From the NCBI GenBank assembly GCA_016875755.1, contig VGOX01000166.1, positions 1 to 5,762 on the forward strand: a DNA stretch of 5,762 bases. The letters are read 5' to 3'. A model generated the notes under the pieces. It worked only from the letters and a program-made list of their open reading frames with translations, searched no databases and was not told the origin of the DNA. Positions 1 through 4,853 of the stretch are shown here, one piece after another. The DNA comes from Chloroflexota bacterium. GTDB taxonomy: Bacteria; Chloroflexota; Anaerolineae; Anaerolineales; Villigracilaceae. The stretch's first letter is position 1; every line of letters begins with the position of its first letter. The translations under genes and the position numbers were made by a program.

Positions 1-597
1 GATAAATTCGGCGTCGATGTGTGGGAAGCGATCTCGATCGCAAACCTGCACCCCCGTGTAAAAATTCTCAGCCCTGGCCCCGGCGTCGGCGGACATTGTA
101 TTAGTGTGGATCCGTGGTTCTTCGTAGAGGCTGCGCCTGAACTCACCCCGCTTATCTACAATTCGCGGCAGGTCAACGACGGTCAACCGCATTTCGTGGC
201 AGACCTTGTCCACCGCACGCTTGGCGGTTTGCAGGGAAAAAGAATCGCCGCCTTGGGACTAGCCTACAAACCCGATGTAGACGACCTGCGCGAAAGCCCC
301 GCCAATGAAGTAGTTCATCTGCTGCAAAAACAAGGCGCACAGGTCAAAGCATGGGAACCGTTCAAACCCGATGCAACAATACCGGGCATCACCATGTCCC
401 CCACTTTTGAAGATGCAATTCAAGATGCAGATGCAATTCTATTGCTGGTGAAACATTCTGAATTTGCGAAACTCATCCCCGCTGAACTTGCGAAACATAC
501 GAATGCCCGTCTCGTGATTGACACCGTCAATAGCTGGGACACAGCGCAATGGGAAACGGCCGGGTTCAAAATCGTAAAACTTGGAGTGGGCAGGTAA
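1..597 (+). CDS. wecC: UDP-N-acetyl-D-mannosamine dehydrogenase, C-terminal part (5' end outside window)
   Basis: This enzyme oxidises UDP-ManNAc to UDP-ManNAcA with two NAD+, giving a precursor for surface polysaccharides. The frame is open from base 1 and ends with TAA at 595-597, so 198 residues are visible; family members are usually about 400-430, and the N-terminal NAD-binding domain is missing. Seen directly: the signature PGPGVGGHCISVDPWFF at visible residues 25-41, with the catalytic Cys at residue 33 (codon 97-99). It is followed by the C-terminal UDP-binding domain with GLAYKPDVDDLRESPANE and an acidic DADAILLLVKHSEF segment. The ISVDPWF context fits WecC better than UDP-glucose dehydrogenase. 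The wecB gene lies 223 bases downstream on the same strand and makes its substrate. A GTG at 19 is internal, not the start. The assignment of the substrate rests on the motif and the neighbour. Confidence 0.9.
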   Translation, partial: DKFGVDVWEAISIANLHPRVKILSPGPGVGGHCISVDPWFFVEAAPELTPLIYNSRQVNDGQPHFVADLVHRTLGGLQGKRIAALGLAYKPDVDDLRESPANEVVHLLQKQGAQVKAWEPFKPDATIPGITMSPTFEDAIQDADAILLLVKHSEFAKLIPAELAKHTNARLVIDTVNSWDTAQWETAGFKIVKLGVGR

Positions 598-612
598 GGC
601 GATCACTCGCCT
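597..612. terminator. Weak hairpin between convergent wecC and lipoprotein gene
   Basis: A perfect 6-bp inverted repeat, AGGCGA / TCGCCT with loop TCAC, starts on the last base of the wecC stop codon, and its loop holds the TGA of the small minus-strand gene. It is the only structure between these two convergent genes. No T-run follows on either strand, so it is at best a weak or factor-assisted terminator. Confidence 0.25.
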
Positions 613-746
613 GTTCCATCTTCACACGCAATATCCGACCCGCCTGCCAGCGCCACAAGGGTACAGGATGGAACCGTATCACAAGACGCAAGCAGCAACG
701 TGAGCATCAGACTTACCAAAAGTATCTTTTCTTTAATTCTGTTCAT
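603..746 (-). CDS. Tiny putative lipoprotein, 47 residues
   Basis: I do not recognise a family. The product starts MNRIKEK, continues with a hydrophobic stretch (residues 8-20) and reaches a lipobox LASC with the lipidation Cys at residue 22. This is a complete signal-peptidase-II type signal: basic n-region, hydrophobic core, lipobox and Asp at +2. The mature peptide would be only 26 residues (C22 to E47), acidic at its end, with two more cysteines (C28, C41) that could form a disulfide outside the membrane. The start is ATG at 746-744, with GGAG nine bases upstream (756-759). The stop TGA lies 5 bases from the wecC stop, so the two genes converge tightly. It is divergent from wecB, 74 bases away. 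The +2 Asp is an inner-membrane retention signal in Enterobacteria; whether this applies here is unknown. No function can be assigned. Confidence 0.68.
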   Translation of the reverse strand: MNRIKEKILLVSLMLTLLLASCDTVPSCTLVALAGGSDIACEDGTGE

Positions 747-755
747 GGAATCGAT

Positions 756-759
756 CTCC
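756..759 (-). promoter_or_regulatory. Shine-Dalgarno of the tiny lipoprotein gene
   Basis: On the minus strand GGAG precedes the ATG by nine bases. It matters because it fixes the start of a gene short enough to be missed, and it supports real translation. Confidence 0.6.
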
Positions 760-820
760 AATATCCATAGTAGCGCAAAGTTACAATAAGTGAGTTTACA
801 CCTTTGTTTGTGATAACACC

Positions 821-1921
821 ATGAAAATCCTCTCCGTTTTTGGAACCCGCCCCGAAGCCGTGAAAATGGCTCCCATTGTCAAATTGCTGGCAGAAACCAA
901 AGGCGTGGAATCGCGCGTGTGCGTCACCGCACAGCACCGCCAGATGCTCGACCAAGTTCTGGATCTATTTCACATTCAACCTGAATATGACTTGAACCTG
1001 ATGCGCGACAATCAATCGCTGGCAGCATTAAGCGCTTCGATCTTCACTCATCTTGATCCTGTGGTGACAGATTTCAAACCCGACTGGGTGCTGGCGCAGG
1101 GAGATACTACCACTGTCGCCATTACCTCCCTGCTGACATATTTCCACCGCATCAAATTTGGACATGTAGAGGCGGGCTTACGTACCCACGACAAGTGGCA
1201 GCCCTTCCCTGAAGAGATCAATCGCCGTGTGGCAGGCGTGGTCGCCGACTTACACTTCGCGCCCACAGAATGGTCGAAGCAGAATCTGCTCAACGAAGGG
1301 ATCAACGAAAGCATCATCAAAGTGACGGGCAATACAGTCATCGATGCGTTGAAATTCGTAGCAAAACAGTCAGAACCAGAAGAAATAACGCAACTAACAA
1401 CAACCAAACTAAAAACGAAAAAACTGATCCTCGTCACTGCCCACCGCCGCGAGAACTTTGGCGAGCCGATGGAAAACATCTGCCACGCCCTGGTGGAGTT
1501 GGCAGGACGCGGAGATGTGGAGATCGTCTATCCCGTCCATTTGAACCCGAATGTGCAGGGACCTGTCAACCGTTTGTTGAGAGGTGCTGAGCACATCACT
1601 CTGCTGCCGCCGCTGGATTATCTGCCGCTTGTCCATTTGATGAGACATGCCACCCTGATTCTGACAGACTCAGGCGGAATTCAGGAAGAAGCGCCTGCTT
1701 TTGGCATTCCCACGCTTGTGTTGCGCGATGTGACAGAACGCCCAGAGGGAGTGGCCGCAGGGACGGTCAAGCTTGCAGGAACCAAATCAAGCCGAATTGT
1801 GGAAGAGGCGCAGCGTCTCCTGGACGACGAATCAGCGTATGCAGAGATGTCCAGGGCTGCCAACCCTTATGGCGATGGTCATGCTGCGGAACGGATCGTC
1901 CAAGCCTTGTTGGAAAGCTGA
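821..1921 (+). CDS. wecB: UDP-N-acetylglucosamine 2-epimerase, non-hydrolysing
   Basis: This cytoplasmic enzyme interconverts UDP-GlcNAc and UDP-ManNAc, the step before WecC. The 366-residue length is typical of the family. Motifs in order: GTRPEAVKMAPIV (8-20, with Arg10 and Lys15 at the active site), GDTTT (94-98, catalytic Asp95), HVEAGLRT (115-122, Glu117), PFPEEINRR (128-136, Glu131), VTGNTVIDAL (168-177), TAHRRENFG (206-214, catalytic His208), PVHLNP (238-243), and a UDP-binding segment DSGGIQEEAPAFGIP (283-297) followed by RDVTERPEG and GT. All expected catalytic residues are present. The ATG at 821 places the N-terminal strand KILSVFGTRPE in its normal position; no clear Shine-Dalgarno precedes it. 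An A-rich stretch codes for residues about 184-201 (EPEEITQLTTTKLKTKK), a lysine/threonine-rich linker between the two Rossmann-like domains. No clear terminator follows. Confidence 0.96.
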   Translation: MKILSVFGTRPEAVKMAPIVKLLAETKGVESRVCVTAQHRQMLDQVLDLFHIQPEYDLNLMRDNQSLAALSASIFTHLDPVVTDFKPDWVLAQGDTTTVAITSLLTYFHRIKFGHVEAGLRTHDKWQPFPEEINRRVAGVVADLHFAPTEWSKQNLLNEGINESIIKVTGNTVIDALKFVAKQSEPEEITQLTTTKLKTKKLILVTAHRRENFGEPMENICHALVELAGRGDVEIVYPVHLNPNVQGPVNRLLRGAEHITLLPPLDYLPLVHLMRHATLILTDSGGIQEEAPAFGIPTLVLRDVTERPEGVAAGTVKLAGTKSSRIVEEAQRLLDDESAYAEMSRAANPYGDGHAAERIVQALLES

Positions 1922-2031
1922 AATTTCCCTGCCCAACCCGCTTGCCTTTCATTAAAGATAGAAGATAAGGATTTGTAATGTCACGCTGAATTTTTTCGGG
2001 GTATTTCTGAGTATAATGATTTTGGTGATTT
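1922..2031 (+). other. Intergenic region wecB to secreted protein gene
   Basis: These 110 bases hold a probable -10 box (2012-2017) and a weak ribosome binding site GGTGA (2024-2028) for the downstream gene. I see no hairpin that would terminate wecB transcription and no RNA gene. Confidence 0.5.
2012..2017 (+). promoter_or_regulatory. -10 box for the secreted protein gene
   Basis: A consensus TATAAT lies 14 bases before the ATG at 2032, preceded by GAG. No good -35 hexamer is found 16-18 bases upstream; the region around 1985-1996 is T-rich. Transcription would start near 2024, leaving a very short leader. An equivalent GTATAAT box precedes the gene at 3746. Confidence 0.5.
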
Positions 2032-2976
2032 ATGTTAAAAAAGTTGGCGGCATTTCTGCTTACATTTTTCCTAGTCAGCGCGAATTGGGGTTCTGTTCAC
2101 GCGCAATCGCAGGATTCAAAGTATTTCAGTGAAACCGGGCACAATGTTAGCGGTGAATTTCTAAGTTTTTACAATGCCAACCCGAACGCCACCTTCCTTT
2201 ACGGATACCCCATAACAGAACAATTTACCAGCAAAGACGGGAAAACCGTGCAATATTTTCAACGCGCACGGTTTGAATATAATGCCAGCCTGCCCGCTGG
2301 ACAACGCATAACACTCTCTCCGCTCGGGCGTGAGACGTATGTATCTACCGGCCCTGTGGATGTAAAGAATGCCGCCTTTGCCTGCCGTCAATATTCGCAG
2401 ACAGGGTTTTCGATCTGCTTTGCGTTTCTGGAGTTTTTCGATAAATATGGCGGCGTAACACAATTCGGCTACCCGATCTCGGGGTTTGAGTATCATGAAA
2501 ACAAACTCGTGCAATATTTCGAGAATGCCCGCTTCGAATGGCAGCCGTGGAAACCCGAAGGACAACGCGTGGTCGTTTCAGACCTCGGGCGCATTTACTT
2601 TGACCGATCGCGCGAAGACCCTGCCCTGCTCGCCCCGGTTAAGCCTTCGAGCAATGCGCCAATCGTGATCACAAAACTTCAGGTGCGCGCCTTTCCATGG
2701 AAAGCCGTGACACTTGCCAATGACAATCAGATTTTCTTTGTGATCGTTCAAGACCAGAATTCACAACCAGTGGCAAATTCAACCTGCACATCGGTTGTAC
2801 ATTGGCCTAGCGGCACAAGAAACTCCACCGCCATCGTAACCAACACCAATGGAGTGGGCATTTTTTCACTCTCCTACAACAACCAGCCATATGGCAGCCT
2901 CATTTATACAGACATCACCTGCACCTTTAATTCGCTCAGCGCGAACACAACGACCTCCTTCAGAATTTGGTACTAA
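2032..2976 (+). CDS. Secreted protein with two LGFP-like repeats and a C-terminal beta-sandwich-like domain
   Basis: The 314-residue product starts with a Sec signal peptide: KK at 3-4, hydrophobic 5-18, probable cleavage after VHA at 24. The mature part opens with YFSETGHNVSGEF (31-43). Two related units follow. Residues 46-103 have YGYPITEQF, VQYFQRARFEY, PAGQRITLSPLGRETY; residues 135-190 have FGYPISGFEY, VQYFENARFEW, PEGQRVVVSDLGRIYF. This GYP...QYF pattern resembles LGFP-type repeats often seen in extracytoplasmic proteins. After a proline-rich linker (196-210), residues 211-314 look like an Ig-like beta-sandwich of alternating strands, with Cys252 and Cys297 as a possible disulfide; Cys118 and Cys129 may form another. 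A surface or cell-envelope binding role is plausible but not shown. The stop TAA lies inside the terminator hairpin. The ATG at 2032 is the only start that gives a full signal peptide. Confidence 0.85.
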   Translation: MLKKLAAFLLTFFLVSANWGSVHAQSQDSKYFSETGHNVSGEFLSFYNANPNATFLYGYPITEQFTSKDGKTVQYFQRARFEYNASLPAGQRITLSPLGRETYVSTGPVDVKNAAFACRQYSQTGFSICFAFLEFFDKYGGVTQFGYPISGFEYHENKLVQYFENARFEWQPWKPEGQRVVVSDLGRIYFDRSREDPALLAPVKPSSNAPIVITKLQVRAFPWKAVTLANDNQIFFVIVQDQNSQPVANSTCTSVVHWPSGTRNSTAIVTNTNGVGIFSLSYNNQPYGSLIYTDITCTFNSLSANTTTSFRIWY

Positions 2977-3004
2977 AAAACTCCCGCAGATGCGGGAGTT
3001 TTTT
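2975..3004. terminator. Bidirectional rho-independent terminator
   Basis: A perfect 14-base inverted repeat with a two-base centre (GA): six A, the GC-rich arm CTCCCGCA, then TGCGGGAG and six T. It has a T-tract on both strands, so it can stop transcription from the secreted protein gene (plus) and the PyrK-like gene (minus). The plus stop codon TAA (2974-2976) overlaps the A-tract and the minus stop codon (3005-3003) overlaps the T-tract. Confidence 0.93.
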
Positions 3005-3674
3005 ACAGAAGTTCTTTCAAACTAAAAACGGGGCCATCTTTACAAACCATCTTCCATTCATGATGGACCGTCACCGCACAAACGCCGCACGCGGCCAGCG
3101 CGCCGCACGGCATGGGGGCGCGGACCAAAACCTGCGCTTCGCACTGTAGCCCAGCCTGATTCTGCCCTGCAAACATTCCCTGCAACTGATTCAGATTCTC
3201 ACGCGCTGCATCCAATGCGGAGTAATCAGCCCATTGCAGAATCTCGTGCATGGCTTTCAACGGCTGGACTTCGATGATCTCGGGCAAGTCTTCTGTCACC
3301 TTGTCGCTGACGAGGACGATCTCTGCGCCTTGTTTGAGAACAAGGGGAATCAAGCCCAACACGCGTGCAGGAGAATCATCGAAGGCGACAAGAGCCACTT
3401 TGCGCGCGGCAGACGGCAGGGCAAATCCATGCCCAATGGGACCGCGCATGGTGAGCGAGTCACCGGGGCGCCAGATGCGCGGCAGGGGCGGCCCGGAGCG
3501 GAATCCGTTTGGGGTTGAGTTGCTGGAGAAAAGAGGAACAGGCAAAAGGTCGGGGGAGGCGTTTGCGTGGGCGAGCAGGTACTGCCCGGGCGCAGGAATC
3601 AGCTCCGGCGGGCAAGTGATGCGGGCGGAACCATCCCAGAATAGTTCTTCAACGATACCTTTGGCTGTCTTCAT
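3003..3674 (-). CDS. PyrK-like iron-sulfur protein (dihydroorotate dehydrogenase electron-transfer subunit-like)
   Basis: PyrK proteins carry electrons between NAD and a partner dehydrogenase through FAD and a [2Fe-2S] cluster. Here 223 residues are predicted, somewhat shorter than the usual 250 or so. Seen: a ferredoxin-reductase-like N-terminal barrel with PGQYLLA (29-35) and RPGDSLTMRGPIGHGF (69-84), the latter like the PyrK GPLGNGF motif. A nucleotide-binding-like domain follows (91-124). The C-terminal cysteine cluster is CGALAACGVC (190-199) plus KMVCKDGPVF (208-217), so the likely ligands are C190, C196, C199 and C211. Odd points: the usual RxYS-type FAD motif is absent near residues 45-52, the GGGxG dinucleotide motif is replaced by AFDDSPARV (97-105), and the first Cys spacing is five residues rather than the four I expect. 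No pyrD lies beside it. The start chosen is ATG 3674-3672; an upstream ATG at 3818 would run into the divergent gene and adds an unrelated N-terminus. Confidence 0.75.
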   Translation of the reverse strand: MKTAKGIVEELFWDGSARITCPPELIPAPGQYLLAHANASPDLLPVPLFSSNSTPNGFRSGPPLPRIWRPGDSLTMRGPIGHGFALPSAARKVALVAFDDSPARVLGLIPLVLKQGAEIVLVSDKVTEDLPEIIEVQPLKAMHEILQWADYSALDAARENLNQLQGMFAGQNQAGLQCEAQVLVRAPMPCGALAACGVCAVTVHHEWKMVCKDGPVFSLKELL

Positions 3675-3681
3675 TGGAGAA

Positions 3682-3710
3682 ATATTAACATGCTTCGATG
3701 CCCGATGCAA
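3682..3710 (-). promoter_or_regulatory. Sigma-70 type promoter of the PyrK-like gene
   Basis: On the minus strand TTGCAT (3710-3705) and TAATAT (3687-3682) are separated by exactly 17 bases. The -10 box ends seven bases before the ATG at 3674, so transcription would begin at or next to the start codon. No Shine-Dalgarno is present in those seven bases, which is consistent with a leaderless mRNA. Confidence 0.55.
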
Positions 3711-3716
3711 GACGGG

Positions 3717-3722
3717 TATAAT
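3717..3722 (+). promoter_or_regulatory. -10 box of the SPFH protein gene
   Basis: A consensus TATAAT lies 23 bases upstream of the ATG. TTCGAT at 3694-3699 is in the right place for a -35 (17-base spacer) but matches poorly. It lies back to back with the minus-strand promoter; the minus -35 (3705-3710) sits inside the spacer region of this promoter, so the two may compete for polymerase. Confidence 0.55.
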
Positions 3723-3736
3723 TTCGGAATTGAAAC

Positions 3737-3741
3737 GGAGG
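3737..3741 (+). promoter_or_regulatory. Strong Shine-Dalgarno of the SPFH protein gene
   Basis: GGAGG four bases before the ATG at 3746 decides the start of this gene and contrasts with the lack of such a site before selD and the PyrK-like gene. Confidence 0.75.
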
Positions 3742-3745
3742 AACC

Positions 3746-4756
3746 ATGAATATTTCGAGTTTGTTGCAAGGTATTGCATCCTTTGCATGGGTCGGTTTGT
3801 TCGGCGTGGTTGTTGCAATCTTTATTCGCGCCAGCCGCAACCAGCCTGTAAAGGGTCTGACAACTATAGTAATCGTATTGGGAGTTAGCGCTCTTTTGCT
3901 TACTTCGATAGGCGCCGGGTTGGTCTTCATTGAACCCGATGAGTTGGGCGTGGTAGTGACAGTACTTGGAACAGGCGGCATTCGCCCTGACCCATTGGAT
4001 TCTGGTTTGCACTGGATCGTGCCGTTCGCAGAACGTGTGGAGCGTTTCCCGCGAGTAAACCAGACCTATACCATGTCTTCAGTGGTAGACGAGAGCGAGG
4101 ATGGCGGGGATGATTCCATTCAAGTCCGTACAAAGGATGGTCAGCAGGTTTTTATCGACGCCTCGGTTATCTATGCGGTGGATCCGCTCAAGGTGGTTGA
4201 CTTGTACTCCACCTGGCGCTTCAACTACGAAGATCAATTCGTGCGTACCCAGGCACGCGGCATTATCCGTGATGTGGCTTCGCAATATGGTGTGGAAGAG
4301 ATCGTCAGCAGCAAGCGTGCTGAAATGGCGCAATTGATCACCGAAGAATTGGAAAGAAACTTTGCCCTCAATAATCTGATCATGCGGGATTTTGTGCTTC
4401 GCAACATCCGCTTTAGCGATGAATATGCGGCTGCGGTGGAGCAAAAGCAGATCGCTGAACAGCAGGCAGAACAGGCTCGCTTCGTAGTCGAATCAAAGAA
4501 GCAGGAAGCTGAACAGGCTCGCCAGATCGCACAAGGTCAGGCAGATGCGGCAGTGATCGCAGCGTCGGGTGCGGCGGAAGCACGCCTCATCGAAGCGCAG
4601 GCAGAAGCAGAAGCCAACCGCTTGCTCGCAGCCTCGCTCACATCTGAGTTGATCCAGTATCAATATATTTTGAACCTCGCCCCCGGCGTTCAGACCATCT
4701 TCGTGCCAAGCGGCAATCAGTTCATTCTGCCGCTGCCAAACACAACGACACCTTAA
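3746..4756 (+). CDS. SPFH/band 7 domain membrane protein (stomatin/prohibitin-like)
   Basis: SPFH proteins form membrane-attached oligomers that organise membrane microdomains or control membrane proteases; the specific role here is unknown. The 336 residues contain two hydrophobic segments (about 8-28 and 40-62), then a prohibitin-type start FIEPDELGVV (61-70) and GLHWIVPFAERVERFPRVNQTY (87-108). The SPFH core includes RTKDGQQVFIDASVIYAV (128-145) and ends near RNIRFSDEYAAAVEQKQIAEQ (219-239). A long alanine/glutamate/glutamine-rich coiled coil follows (about 226-296). The C-terminus is APGVQTIFVPSGNQFILPLP (312-331), a motif seen near the end of many prohibitin-like proteins. Within the coil a 12-base direct repeat (4469-4480 and 4511-4522) is offset by 42 bases, i.e. 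14 residues or two heptads. No NfeD-type partner gene is next to it. Start and ribosome binding site are clear. Confidence 0.92.
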   Translation: MNISSLLQGIASFAWVGLFGVVVAIFIRASRNQPVKGLTTIVIVLGVSALLLTSIGAGLVFIEPDELGVVVTVLGTGGIRPDPLDSGLHWIVPFAERVERFPRVNQTYTMSSVVDESEDGGDDSIQVRTKDGQQVFIDASVIYAVDPLKVVDLYSTWRFNYEDQFVRTQARGIIRDVASQYGVEEIVSSKRAEMAQLITEELERNFALNNLIMRDFVLRNIRFSDEYAAAVEQKQIAEQQAEQARFVVESKKQEAEQARQIAQGQADAAVIAASGAAEARLIEAQAEAEANRLLAASLTSELIQYQYILNLAPGVQTIFVPSGNQFILPLPNTTTP

Positions 4757-4771
4757 TTTCTTTTAGAACAC

Positions 4772-4839
4772 GGAGTCAGGAAGCAAGCCCCGAAATACGC
4801 GTGGGCATACCCCTTCGGGGCAATTAGCTTCCTGACTCC
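4772..4839. repeat. 68-base nested inverted repeat before selD
   Basis: Outer arms GGAGTCAGGAAGC (4772-4784) and GCTTCCTGACTCC (4827-4839) are perfectly complementary over 13 bp. Inside them GCCCCGAA (4787-4794) pairs with TTCGGGGC (4814-4821), and within that GGG/CCC (4803-4805 with 4810-4812) can pair again. A local CCC-TTCG-GGG hairpin (4811-4820) is an alternative. The element starts 15 bases after the SPFH stop codon and ends 14 bases before the selD ATG. It has no terminal T-run, so it is not a standard intrinsic terminator. It could be a leader element controlling selD, an attenuator, a processing site, or a small dispersed palindromic repeat. Confidence 0.8.
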
Positions 4840-4853
4840 AGATTATTGAAAAC

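Noticed and set aside
760..820. Promoter for wecB or for the small lipoprotein
   Set aside because: TACTAT (772-767, minus) and TGATAA (811-816, plus) resemble -10 boxes, but neither has an acceptable -35 at 16-18 bases, so I do not call either.
743..955. 70-codon minus-strand frame overlapping the wecB start
   Set aside because: It is antisense to the conserved WecB N-terminus, lacks a ribosome binding site, and its end overlaps the start of the better supported lipoprotein gene.
1048..1479. 143-codon minus-strand frame inside wecB
   Set aside because: It is a shadow of the conserved wecB coding sequence, with Ser/Val/Arg-rich translation and no motif.
1967..1989. Mini-ORF AAGGA...ATG TCA CGC TGA as an upstream regulatory peptide
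   Set aside because: It lies upstream of the likely -10 box at 2012, so it would not be in the transcript of the next gene, and a three-codon frame can arise by chance.
3675..3818. N-terminal extension of the PyrK-like gene to an ATG at 3818
   Set aside because: It would overlap the well supported SPFH gene by 73 bases and its promoter, and the added residues do not look like a ferredoxin-reductase domain. The ATG at 3674 places the barrel start normally and has a promoter just upstream.
3250..3888. 212-codon open frame on the plus strand
   Set aside because: It is antisense to the PyrK-like gene for most of its length and runs over the start of the SPFH gene. Its translation has no recognisable motif and is rich in Arg/Gly as expected of a shadow frame.
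4772..4839. tRNA-Sec, because 13 bp matches the length of its acceptor plus T stem
   Set aside because: The arms enclose only 42 bases with no T-loop between the two stem halves, no anticodon arm with TCA, no long variable arm and no CCA end. It is too short for tRNA-Sec.
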